From NCBI GenBank assembly GCA_963969365.1, contig OZ017749.1, forward strand, positions 1,178,001 through 1,242,000: a stretch of DNA of 64,000 nucleotides, read 5' to 3'. Below the pieces are notes generated by a model. It saw only the letters and a program-made list of their open reading frames with translations. It made no database searches and was not told the DNA's origin. Of the stretch, positions 27,959-38,700 are shown piece by piece. This stretch comes from Asterochloris sp. CNOR1. Lineage: Eukaryota > Chlorophyta > Trebouxiophyceae > Trebouxiales > Trebouxiaceae. Positions within the stretch are counted from its first letter, which is position 1; every line of letters starts with the position of its first letter. Position numbers and translations under genes: made by a program.

Positions 27959-30900
27959 TCAAGCCCTAGTCAGTACAACACTTGAAGTGAGACGCATCGT
28001 TCTGTCTCCTGTGGAGAAGGACCTGGCAGAGCGTGCCAGTGCTTCCTCTTGCCCAGAGGCGGCCTGGCCCAGCCGCAGCCTGGGCAGGCTCTGCAGACTG
28101 GGCTGCCGCGAGCCAGCCTGACTCAGGCCACTAGGGGGTCGCCCTGCAGGCAGGCCGCTCCGGCGCAAGACTGCCCGGCTGCTGGGCCGCGTCAGGCCCA
28201 GCGCTGCCCCTGGGCTGGGCCCTGTCAGGCTGTGGGAACGACTCGCAGGCACTGAGTGGCTCCAGCTGACGACCCTGCCCTGCAGCTCTGCCGCTGCCGG
28301 CTCCCCCTCGCCCAGGTCCAGCCCCACGTCAGCCAGGCTGCCCTGCTGCGAGAGGCCGATGCGATGGGTCAGGTCCGTGAGGGCGCGGTGTTTTATGGCC
28401 TCCACTGCTGACCGCAGCCGGGCCTGCGCCTGGGTACGCACCTCTGCCCTCAAGCTCTCCACGTCCAGGTTTCTGCAGCAGCAGGAGACTGCTGCTGGCA
28501 TTGTGCAGACCTCCAGCAGCAGGAAATGCTGCTGGCCTTTCCAGCAGGTCAGAGGGCCACTGGCAGCTCCCCATACTCCTTGAGCAGTGGTGTGGCCAAG
28601 CTGCGGCCAGTTGGCAGCAATCCCAACTCACTTTGCCTCAAGGAGACTGTGCACACCTGAGCAACAAGAGGGAGTCTGCATGCAAAGCAGTTGTCTGCCA
28701 GTCTCACATTTTGGTCTTCTGCTGGCGTGATGACTGCGGCAGGGAGGGGGGAATGAGGGATTTTGCCATTGACTCCCTTTGTCCAGCAGACTGTTTGAGG
28801 GTGCACAAGCAAGACCACATGTCATCCATGTCGCTCCGCAGCCGCTGTGTGCTGCGCTGCTCCTGCCTGCGCACACCAACAGCCATGGTGCCATAAGCAG
28901 TGAGCAGCTGCAAGGACTGCCACACAACCCAGCATCGACATGACATGCATGGGGAGTGCCAGCAGCTGATCAGTGACAGCCCCATTCTCAATTTGGGGTG
29001 AGACGCACCGGGCAGCTATTGATGCGTGCACAGCTTGTGCAGCGATTGAAGCCTTGCAACCACACCTGAGCACGTCCTCCACCTCGTCTGTCAGCATCTG
29101 TGTGATAGCTGCCCTGTCTGTCACATCCAGGGCTGAGCTATTAGCATGTCTGCCAGAGCGTGGCGTAAGACCCTGCTTGCAAGTCAACAACCACTGTTAC
29201 ATTACATTAGAGCAAGAACAACCTGCAGACACCTCTGAGGCTGTCAATGCTTGCAGTGAGCGGCTGGCATATGAACACTTGAGCCGGATGACTGGCCTGC
29301 AGTGTCTAAAGCAACAGCAAAGGCATGACTGTGCAGCTTACCATGTTCATGGCTCGCCCTGTCATTGGAGCAGCATCTTGGAAAAATCGGGGGGTGGTCA
29401 GCGGCGACTGTGGCTTCAAAGAGTAGGTCTGTCTCTCTGCAACTGAGAGTCCTGCAGCAGTCTCATCGCGGGGGGAGAGACACGGTTTGTGCAGTTTTGT
29501 TCCCTGCACAGGGAGTGTTGGCTGCATATGCAGGCGTGGTATGGTCAGGGTGGCGCCAGAGGCAGCGCTCCCATAGTGTACAAGTGCACCTGCACGGCAC
29601 AGGTGACTGCAGTCAACACTGGCCTTAGACAAGCAGCAGGTCAGGCACACTGTATTGCATTGCTGGGCCACCACGCAGTCTCGTTGGCCAATATTCAGCA
29701 GTGCAGCAGCACAGGAAACTGGAGTTCACCCCTGCCTGGCCCTCCGACTCGGGCGGAATCTGCCTGCTCCTCTGCCTGCTGTGGCGCCTGCACAGGCTGC
29801 TGCAGTCCCAGTGGCGCCAGCTGAGCTGCAGAATCTGCGCCACACTCCTGCTGCTTGGGATGGTGCCGGGTCTGTGCCAGCACCTGGCGGCGCCTGGCCC
29901 TGCGCCGTGCTGCACGCAGCTCCTGAAAGTGCTGGTGGCTCCGAGCATGTACGCTGTGCACTGCTGCCAGCCGCAGCTGCAGGTCAGCCTCTGCAGCCAT
30001 CTGCACAGCAAATCAAGTGCACCTGTTATAGGGCACACCCTAGTGGCCATTAGGCTAGGTTGTGTCAGCGCTTGCACAGGATGCCAGCACAAACCTTCTG
30101 TGCATGTGCCTGCGCTGCCAGGTGCAACATGTACTCCAGCGCACACTGCCCCAGCAGGATGAACTGCACGCAGTTGGGCGCCACCAGGACAGCAGGGTCC
30201 TCAGCTGCCACACTGCCATAGGCCAGCTGTGGCAGGAGAGGCTGCAGCTGCGCCACACCCTTGGACGCCACCTGCATGACGGGCAGGGCTAAGCTTAGCA
30301 CACTGCTGCCTCCCGGCAGTCCTGGCATTTCTGTGGTTTGGGCAGCTCAGCATGTGCTGGCAAACTTAGCCAGTGCGCCCAGATGTTGACTTAAAATGCA
30401 GGCTCCTTTGTTTCTTGATAGGTGCTGCTGCCTGCAGCCAGAGCTGCAGCTCACCAGCTGGGGCACACTGATGCTGTGCAGCAGTGCCCAGTCCATCGCT
30501 GCAGAGCGGGATCCCAGGGGCACTGGGTGTGCTGCCTGCTCCTGAGCTGCCTGCATGCAACCATGCAGGTGTCATTCAGTTTTGAGAAAAGTCAGCACAC
30601 CTGAGCACTTGCTGGGCAGGGGTGCAGGCCAGGCAGATCATACCTGCATCTCCTGAGTGGCGCCGTCAAGAGCTGATCGCAGGGAGCGCAACTGGCGCTT
30701 GGCTTGGTCAGCTGGTGAGGCGCCTGCAGGAGGGTTGCTGCCCTGCCCCAGCTGCTGCAGCTCTTCCTTGGCAAGGAGCCCATACCTGCTCAGGCCACGC
30801 TTGAAGGCAGCTGCAGTGCTGGCTGCCGCCTCGATTGCAGCAGCAGCTGCAGTGGTTGCAGCCTGCACAGGGCAGCGGCCTCATACTGATGCAGGCGACT

Positions 30901-31264
30901 ACCAGGTGCAATGCCGAAAAGGGACAGTGGCTGACGACCAGCTGACCTGCAAGCCCCACACATACTGCAGCGATAGCTGAAATAGCTGCATCAGCTGCAG
31001 GTAGTTCTGCAGGGCCAGCCGTGCTGTGTCATCTGCAGCAATGTTGCCACTGAGGAGGGCGTCTATGCAGCGTTCAATCAGCACCCCGTCGCTGCTGGCA
31101 GCCTGCACCCACAGGAGCTCTCACTCATGCAAGAGTCCTGAGTTCTGAGTTCATTGATGCAGAGCCACACTGTGTTGTATGCTCACCATTTGCTGCACAT
31201 TCACCGAGTGCAGCAGGCCCCAATGGAAGCCAGCCACTTTGGGATGCCAGACAAGGCCCTGCAT
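27959..31264 (-). CDS. DZIP1-like coiled-coil protein with a doubled N-terminal domain
   Basis: Exons 31187-31264, 30962-31102, 30644-30862, 30455-30550, 30095-30271 and a sixth from 30000 join in phase. Two segments each resemble the Dzip-like N-terminal domain. The first reads VAGFHWGLLHSVNVQQM then LQLMQLFQLSLQY. The second reads AAMDWALLHSISVPQL then CVQFILLGQCALEYMLH, followed by an Arg/Glu coil. An Ala-rich helix separates them. Downstream exons are less certain: one near 29150-29070 (DRAAITQMLTDEVEDVLR), one near 28935-28800 (RRQEQRSTQRLRSDMDDM) and the last near 28473-27959 (DVESLRAEVRTQAQARLRSA, then a Ser/Arg-rich tail). In animals DZIP1 works at the basal body and transition zone; here that is only homology, and the zinc finger of DZIP1 was not found. 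A generic coiled-coil protein is the alternative. Confidence 0.5.
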
Positions 31265-31397
31265 CCCGAACGGGCGGGCGTCCTGGTCTCAGCCCCGGGT
31301 AGAAAGCACTATGGCGATGACCTAGACTTGCTCCCTGACATTCTGAATTTTCTGACCTACATGCACACTTCCAGCAGCTTTAAGCCAGCTTCCAGCC
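31265..31397. promoter_or_regulatory. 133-base divergent promoter, DZIP1-like gene / RPC3
   Basis: Only 133 bases separate the two proposed start codons, so both promoters and leaders must share or overlap this space. No TATA box was recognised. Confidence 0.55.
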
Positions 31398-34300
31398 ATG
31401 GAAGCTGAGAGACGTCACGACAGAGGCGCCAGGGTCACACCCGCAACTTCTGCACTTGCTGTTCAGCTGGTCAAGGAGGCATTTGGCCAGCCCGTCGCTG
31501 TGAGTCAGATTGGATGCAAGCTGCAGTTCTCTGGCATAGCAGATCTGCATAATGTCACGGAAGCAGATGCCTGCTGATGGTGCTGTATGTGAGCCATCAC
31601 CTCGCAGCTGCTTTTGGCTGCAGGACACTGTCAAACTGCTGCTGGACCGAGGCAGATCTACCCTGCAGGAGCTTGTTCATTCCTCAGGTGCGTACAGAGA
31701 CTGCACTTAGTGGTGCCAGCAAAGTTCTCTTTGACTGGACTGGACACCACCAGTCTGCTGCAGGCCTGCGCAAGCCTCAGCTACAGGAGAGGCTGAAGAT
31801 TCTGATCCAGCACAGCCAAGTCAGGAGCTATTTATCTGCGGAGTCGCTTGAAAAGTATAGGGAAGCAGAGAGGCGACACCGGCTGGACCCTGCAAACAAC
31901 AAGGAGTCTGCCCCAATGGCGCACGTTTACGAGGCGCATTTGGACTGCATCCTGCGCCTGCTCAGGTGTCCAGGGTGCTCCTGCCTGGCAGCTGCCTGTG
32001 CATGGCTTTGCCTGGGTTGCGTCCTGCGGCTTTGGGCTGCATCCTCCGCCTGCTCAAGCCTGAGGATGCGGAGCACTGTGCGTGGTAGCTGTTGTGTGTG
32101 TTGTCCTTGTGGCCGCTGCCTGGGTGCCTTTGTGTCTGAATTCAGTTTGCTGCAGCCTACAGTTGCTGAGGTGCCGCGCACATTCCTTCCTGACGGCTCT
32201 ATGAGTGTGCCTTTGCTTTGCTCTCCAGACTGCCAGGCACCAGCCCTTCTGGCTGCAGCTGACTTGATCTGTTGCCCCAGGTGCATTCATGTATGCTGGG
32301 CACTGCAAAGGGCGTGCTTGTAGAGCGCATTATTTGGGTGGACCATCATGTAGCCCCTCTTGACAGCCAGCAACACAGAGCCATGCCTGTCTCAAACGTG
32401 TTTGCGCAGCACCTCAGGTCCTCTTGCACACAGCAGGCCTGCATTTGTAAGCCAGCAACGCATAGTGCTGCCTGCTGCGCAGGGTACCCCGCGTGCTGCT
32501 GCACATTCAGTTTGAAAAGACCAGCGATGACGAGGAGATGTCAGACTTGAATGGCATCATGAGACTGGAGATTGTGCGCACCCTGCTGAACTTTGGGCGC
32601 CTGGAGGTCAGGAAGGTGGGCTTGCGCTGGGTTTACCTAGCTGAAGGGTCAACCACAGGGGGCGCATAGGACTGCGACAAGGTTGCATGCTATATACACC
32701 GGTCTGCACCATAAAAATTGCTGTCATTGATCAGCTGCACACTGGAGTCTCAGTTGGTGATCTGCTTGATTTCGAGCGCCTGGAGGTCAACAAGCCATTG
32801 GGCCAGCATCATTTGGGTCTGCAGAATGGTGCCTTGCAAGGTGGCATGGGTCTGCTGCTGAATGCAAGGGCCCTGTCCTGCAATTTTCAGTGCTGCACCT
32901 GTCAAGCCATGCCTAGGTGCTGCCTCTACAAAGCCTTCACTGGCCGCTGGGCAACAGTGGTTCAGTACATGAGCGCGCCTACTGAGTGTAAGCTGCACAG
33001 AGCATGCGCAACACTGCCCAGACATGAGGGTCTCCCATTCCTCATGTATATGTTTCATGACCACACTACTCGCTTTCCTGGGGCTGTCCTGCTGGCCTGC
33101 TGCATGTGCAAATATTGTGGCCTTGGATGCCATGCTCAGGGCCTGGACAGACAACAGTGACAGGCCCACACCAGCTGAGGCTTTCCCTGCTGGCCACTTG
33201 CAGGTGCTGGCCTATGCTCTGGAGGCTATCCACGAGACCCAAGACAACATCATAAATGCTGAGAACGCGACTGAGAGCGAGAAGGCCCAGGTCAGGGTCA
33301 GTCCCCAGGACCTACGCTCTGTGTTCGCAGATCTGGTGGACGAGCACTGCATTGAGAGGGCCCCTGAAGCTGACCTGGACCCTCCGGAGCCGTTCACATA
33401 CCGTTCTGCCAGGCGTGGCAAGGGGAAGCTTGCGCAGGCAGAGGCGCAGGCGGATGCTGTACGGGCGCTGGCAAGGGTGAGGCCTGTTTTGGTGCGTGAG
33501 GTTGTGCGGGCTGGCATGCATCGTGTGGGGTGTGGACTTGACTGCATGCTTTAGTCTTGGCCTGGAAAGCGCAATCAGGCAGAGGCTGTGGGGCTGCTGC
33601 CCAGGGTAGCTCTGTGTAGCTCTGTGTGGCGTGTTTGTGACGTCCTGTGTCTACGGGCTCCAGGGTGGGTGGGTGGACCCAGTTTCACATCTGATCCTAC
33701 TCAGATGGCCCTAGGAGGCAGGCTGTCAGGTTGCCATTGGAGCAGCGCTTTGTCGCTTGCGGCAGGTGGAGTCTTGAGAGCGGCTCTACAGCTTGGTGCA
33801 CTCAGAACAGGCACAGCTAAGGGTGGATTTGCAATCTGCAGGCTAAGTGGACACAGCAGCTCTGCAGCCTGCCTGCTGTCAGGCATGAGGAGCATGCTCC
33901 GACCCCATTGAGAGGGCACTGCCAGTGCAACTCCGCCTGCTGCCTGCTGCAGATTGAATATGAGAAGCAGCGCTACAACCTGCCAGCCTCCATGCGCACG
34001 GGGCTTCTGCAAGAGCATGCTGAAGCAGCCACTGAGGGTGGCGTGGGGAGCACGCCCGAGCCACCAGCCAAGAAGCAACGCATCTCCAAGGGGTCTGTGG
34101 CAGCCAGGAAGGGGGCTGCGCAGGAGGCCCCTGCCAGGCCTGTGCACAAGGACGACATCATCCAGTGGCGGACAAACTGGGAGGAGTTTGACCGGCGTTT
34201 CAGGTGAATGTGCAGCTGGCACCTGAAATATGGGCTGGCATGCTGCCTTGGGCGGGTTGGTTGTTTCTGCTGTCCAAGTCTGACACCATGGAGCATCGTG

Positions 34301-37300
34301 TTGGCTTGTCAGCAAGATGAACAGGGAGCCTGCGACATGGCACTGCTACTGCCAGAGAGGTTGTGCGGGGTGACCATGGGAAGGCCTGACCTAAAAGCTT
34401 GGCATCTGCCCTGGTGCCGGAAGACCGTTGTGTGTGCAGCTCTTTTGTCTGCACAAAGTATGTGCACAGTGGATGCCATGCACTCCCTGTCCACAGCACA
34501 TGCACTGTGATTGCTGCCCAGCATCTTCCCTGGTCACGATGGCTGCTTTGTGGGCCAGGCCAGAGGAGGCCATGAGCTGAACCCTTGCATGTCATGCCCT
34601 GAAACTCTGTGTTGCTGGCTACGCAGTCTGTCACCTCCATGACTCTCCATGAATGCTGTTTGGAGGGATGCGAGACCTGACAGCACAGACTCTGTGTCCC
34701 CGTCAACAAGGATTGCTGTCCCTTCAGGCATGAGGAGTGCCGCAACGTCATCGAGGAACGGTATGGGGAGAAGGCAGCCCACTGGGTCCAGGCCATGCTC
34801 CACTTCAGCCGCAAGACCGAGGTTGGGCTACAGGTAAGCTCTGCCAGCACACTGCAGGGCCTTGCTGCTCCCGTGGACCTGCAGCCCCCCGTTGCAGGCA
34901 GCAGCTTGCAGCAACATGTTATGGGAGCAGAGAGCTCGAGTCCTTTTTGCCAGGAGTTCCTGCAGCTGCCTGACGGCATGACAGGGCTGGCCCTGCGCCC
35001 TTGGGCTGCCTGCAGTGAGGCCGGCTGGTGGTACGTCCCCATCACCTGTCAAATCCAGCAGCAACTGTTTGTTGTGCAGACTGAAGACACACCCCCCATT
35101 TCCCAGACGGACATTCAGAAGGCCATGGAAGAGCTGGTGGACACTGGAGTACTGCCAGAGGTCTATGAGGAAGACAGCATTGAGGATGACCTCAAGTGAG
35201 GCAGCTTAGAAACGAAACAAACAAACCCAGCTTCTGCTAGGCAAGCCTGGAGGCTTCAGCCAAGCAGTGAAGGACTGCAGACGGCAACTGGGCAGTGCCA
35301 AACGGGGAGTTGGTACCCTTCTGGCATTGCACGCTGGCTCCACCAGCTGCAGTCCGCCTACAGCGTGTGCAGCTCTGGCAGAGGCCCTGATCAACTTCCC
35401 ACCAGGACAACACCAGTTCCAGTTTGCCCTCTGATGCTTGGCAGCAGGCTGCAGGCTCTGCCGCTCGCTGGCTGTACATAACAGTATGCAGAACAGCCCA
35501 TTTGCTGTGCTGCATCCCAGAGGTGGCCTGGGTGTGTGGCACCTTGCATGCTGCAAGCATAAGCATCTGCTCTCACTGCCTGCCATGCCTGCCCTGTACA
35601 AGCACCTGCTGCTGACGGCTGGCTGCGTGTGCTAAAGTGCACCGTGCTGCAGGCAACAGGCGTGCCCCCTCATCCTGAGGCATGCTGCAGCGACAACGCC
35701 TGTGCTCCCACCCCCGGCCTGCCTGCTGCCTGCAGGGACGTGCTGGCGGACCCTCTGGAGTTTGTCACTCAGGAGGGGTCCGGCCACTTTGGCGACATGT
35801 ACTCAGTCCATCAGGGGGCCATCATCCACTATGCAAAAGTCTGGGTGAGTGCTAATCAGCACTCTCAACCCTTAGTTATGGTGTGCAGGCCACCCTGGAC
35901 CACACTGTGCTTTCTGAGAGGTGGTCTGCACACCACAATCAAGGGTCGAGCAGCACTCTCAACCCTTGCTCATGGTGTGCAGGCCACCCTGGATCACACA
36001 GTCCTTCTATGACACCCTGTTGTCCATGACCAGACAGACCCAGGTGCACTGGCATTGTGCATGCCAGCACCTCTGCCCTTCATCTGCTGAACTCTTTGCC
36101 TGCAGAATCTGCTGGCTAACCTCAGGAGCCGCTTCGGCAAGGAAGGGCTGCGCGTCTTTCGTACCCTGGTGGCCAATGGCCAGATGGAGCAGAAGTACCT
36201 GGCTGCCAGGGCCATGCTGGAGCCCAGGGTAAGCTCCTGTCATTCTGCACTGCGTGGGCTGTCCTGTTGTTCTTGGTGCGGGGGGTGTGGGTGCATGGGT
36301 GTGGCACGACGGCGCGGGCCTGTCGGGCTCTGCTGACCCGCCCCTCTTATGCAGCACGAGGAGACTTGAGGTTGCACCGCAATGGTGGGCTGCTCCACTG
36401 CCTGGCTGGCCTTGATGCGCCATGCAGGTAGGTGTAAATCGGAGCTGATGCAAGCCTCGCTGCATCTGCCAGCTCTCTCACCCTCTTCTTCTGCACGATA
36501 CTGCCTGGAAACCTGTTCATGCAGGGCTCCTCTGCTGTGCTTTTTTGCCTGGGAATGTGCATGGGCCGCTGCATGTGGTTGTCCTGGCGGCTTATGTGCC
36601 TCTTGCCTTCGAACGACTTGCAAGTAGCTTGGACTGGCTGGCCTCGTGGTGTCTTTCTGATCCACTAAACAGCTGCAGCTCTGAGATCAAGCAACTGCAG
36701 CCCTGCAATGTTGGAGATGAGTGAATTTGTGCGGACAGCATAATCTGCTGCTTGAGTCTCTGCGGCCTCCTCTTATTGGCTCACATTCCTCTGCTTGACG
36801 GGACATGGGAGCTCCTGTACCTGATGTTCCAGGCTGCTCGCATCTCAACAAGACACCAGCTGGGGCAAGCCAAGGTGCTTTCACAATGCTTCGCGCTGCA
36901 GAGGACGCGAGAGCTGTTATACCTGATGTTCAAGGCTGGCTATGTCAGCCTGCAAGACATCCCACGGGACAAAGACCATGCCCCTTCCCGCACCATCTAC
37001 ACCTGGCGAGCCAACAATGATGTGGCCATTGGCCAGATGGGCGGAGATATCTACAAGAGCGCCCTGAATACCCGCCTGTTTTATGAGCATCACATCGAGG
37101 CGAACAAGCAGGTGAGCCCCAAATCCGCACGCATGTACCACATGGCCCTGCCAATGGAAATGCTGGGCCCCTGCCAGTGCACGTTGAGACCTCCTGGCGC
37201 TGATGGCATTTTGCGTGCACCAATCTTGGCCTTCCCTGCTGTCCAGGGTGGGGTTGTAACATGCCCACGTCTTAATGCACATCAGCTCCTGAGCCTGTGC

Positions 37301-37497
37301 TTGATATACTGCCGGAGGCATGGCCAGCACACAAACAGGGAGGCATTACTGCCCTGCAGCTGATGGAGAAAGTCAAGAAGGGCCTCGCAAACGACCAGGA
37401 CCGGGAAGACTGCGAGACTGTTGGGCAGCAGCTCAGGATTGTTGTCAGCAAGGGGCTCGCCATTGACCGACAAATAGCGCTGATGAATGACTACTGA
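31398..37497 (+). CDS. RPC3: RNA polymerase III subunit RPC3 (POLR3C / RPC82)
   Basis: Twelve exons (31398-31499, 31624-31687, 31764-31965, 32483-32615, 33204-33476, 33953-34203, 34728-34833, 35080-35195, 35736-35844, 36106-36228, 36902-37111, 37360-37497) join in phase to 608 residues; yeast RPC82 has about 654 and human POLR3C 534. Family-like segments run in order: ALAVQLVKEAFGQPVA, LLLDRGRSTLQELV, ERLKILIQHSQV, RVPRVLLHIQFE, a Lys-rich PPAKKQRISKG linker, WEEFDRRFRHEECRNVIEER, DPLEFVTQEGSGHFGDMYSV, RTRELLYLMFKAGYVSLQDI and a final helix ending RQIALMNDY. The protein is built of winged-helix domains and forms the RPC3-RPC6-RPC7 subcomplex that opens Pol III promoters in the nucleus. Several introns contain junction echoes. 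The third exon is the least certain at its 3' edge. Confidence 0.9.
32590..32800 (+). repeat. echo of RPC3 exon 4 end
   Basis: The exon end (coding GRLEVRK, donor at 32616) is copied about 175 bases downstream near 32776-32793, reading ERLEVNK with 15 of 18 core bases identical. The copy lacks a GT directly after it. Confidence 0.65.
35855..36005 (+). repeat. 94-base tandem repeat in RPC3 intron 9
   Basis: A block of about 49 bases starting CAGCACTCTCAACCCTT occurs at about 35858-35907 and 35951-35999 with four differences. It ends GGCCACCCTGGAYCACAC. This is an intron-internal duplication that does not include the exon edge. Confidence 0.9.
36795..36970 (+). repeat. echo of RPC3 exon 11 start
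   Basis: Bases 36799-36864 align without gaps to exon 11 from 36902, an offset of about 103 bases. The echo reads GTWELLYLMFQAARISTRHQ against RTRELLYLMFKAGYVSLQDI. Within the shared ELLYLMF the differences are synonymous (CTC/CTG, CTG/TTA). Confidence 0.85.
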
Positions 37498-38389
37498 CAG
37501 CATGCATTTCAGGGCATCTTGCAGGCTGAATGCTTGATGTACAACAAGACGTGAGCAGTTCACAAGGCTGTTCTCCAGGCGCTGCAAAGTGAATGACTTG
37601 CAGACAGCCGTCGTAAACGAACTCAGCAGAAAGGGGTGCTTTGTGGTGGCTGAGCTAGATTATCACAGGTGGCAGCAGGACCCTTTGGAGGCGGAATGCC
37701 GGCATCAGCTTCAAGCTGGCCTCGAGGCGCCTTGCATGCATAGAGGCTGCCTCCTTGGCACTCCGCCCATGCCTCAGCATTGTTTGGCAGGCTGCCTCCT
37801 GCCGTAGCTTGAAAGCCTCCTTCTTGGTGGCAAAACGACTATGAGCTCGCCACAAGGCACTTGATGCAAACGAGGGCACCGCTGGCTGCTGTCCAGCTGC
37901 TGCCAGCTTCTGAGCAGCAGGTTTGCCCTGGTGAAAGTGGCCTGTAGCGGCACACCAGACTGTCAGCAGCAACTTGAGGGGGAGTAAGCACTCCGTAGCA
38001 TGCAGAAATCCTCGCACCAATCAGCCTATCTGGGAGCCTGAAAGCTTTGCCAAGGAGGGCCTGAGCGGCCTTGCTGGCAGCATCATCACTCTTGAAGAGC
38101 CACCTATGAGCAGAAGGGAGCCTGATCAGCCATGTACAGGTAAAGCACCTCAAGCAAGCCACCAGTCATGCCCACCTTGCAGCACGCCTGGTCTTCCGAT
38201 AGCACCTGCCTATCCCATAAGCCTGCAGATGGGAGGAGCGAATCAATAGCAGGCTGATATTCAGGACACCATGCGCGGTAATGGTGGGCCCCTGGTCAGC
38301 AGTGACAAGCATGCAGTGCCTTGCATGGAAGACTCTGTGCCTGCCTCGGAGCTGTGAGAATCAAGCGTCACACCTCACCCGTGCTGCAC

Positions 38390-38394
38390 TGTAA
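38390..38394 (+). terminator. TGTAA poly(A) signal, plus strand (RPC3)
   Basis: This is the only clear plus-strand TGTAA noticed between the RPC3 stop and the opposing translocase gene. It implies a long RPC3 3' UTR unless an undetected short gene intervenes. Confidence 0.45.
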
Positions 38395-38466
38395 ACGACC
38401 ACCTTCTTCAGTAAAGCCAGGCCCATCAGCGTTGCCATCACTGGAGGAGCCATCTAGCGCGTCAAA

Positions 38467-38471
38467 TTACA
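38467..38471 (-). terminator. TGTAA poly(A) signal of the ATP/ADP translocase
   Basis: The complement reads TTACA on the plus strand. It lies 230 bases after the translocase stop, similar to the 208-base spacing in PEP carboxylase. Confidence 0.6.
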
Positions 38472-38700
38472 AGCCATGCGTTTCGTGCGACGAGCAGTTG
38501 TCAAGGAAAGGAAGTCCCACTCCGAATATGTTCTGCCAACAAGCATAGATAGCCAAATTGCTCAAACAGCTGAGGTACGTTGCAGGCGTTTGGAGTATGT
38601 TGTGTCCGAGGGAGGGTCATGTCTCAGTCAGTAGCAGCTCAGCAGGGGACCTGCAGGGCTGCTGTTGGCGTAGAGGGTGTACACGCAGCTTTGGCCAAGC

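Larger units (their letters stand above)
37498..38700. other. 1.2 kb convergent region between RPC3 and the ATP/ADP translocase
   Basis: The two transcripts appear to end against each other: a plus-strand TGTAA at 38390 and a minus-strand TGTAA at 38471-38467 lie less than 80 bases apart. RPC3 would then have a 3' UTR of about 900 bases. Open frames on both strands (for example minus 38020-37655 and plus 38321-38548) have no recognisable domain and are not called genes. Confidence 0.55.

Noticed and set aside
33880-33912. Look-alike of the RPC3 exon 7 start (CAGGCATGAGGAG) two introns upstream
   Set aside because: Only about 14 bases match, and it lies about 840 bases away across another exon, unlike the true echoes.
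37655-38020. Minus-strand basic frame (FATKKEAFKLRQEAACQTM) between RPC3 and the translocase
   Set aside because: No domain, no convincing first exon, and it lies inside the probable RPC3 3' UTR as shown by poly(A) signals on both strands downstream.
38321-38548. Plus-strand 75-codon frame rich in Ser and Pro
   Set aside because: It spans opposed poly(A) signals of the two neighbouring genes and matches nothing recognisable.
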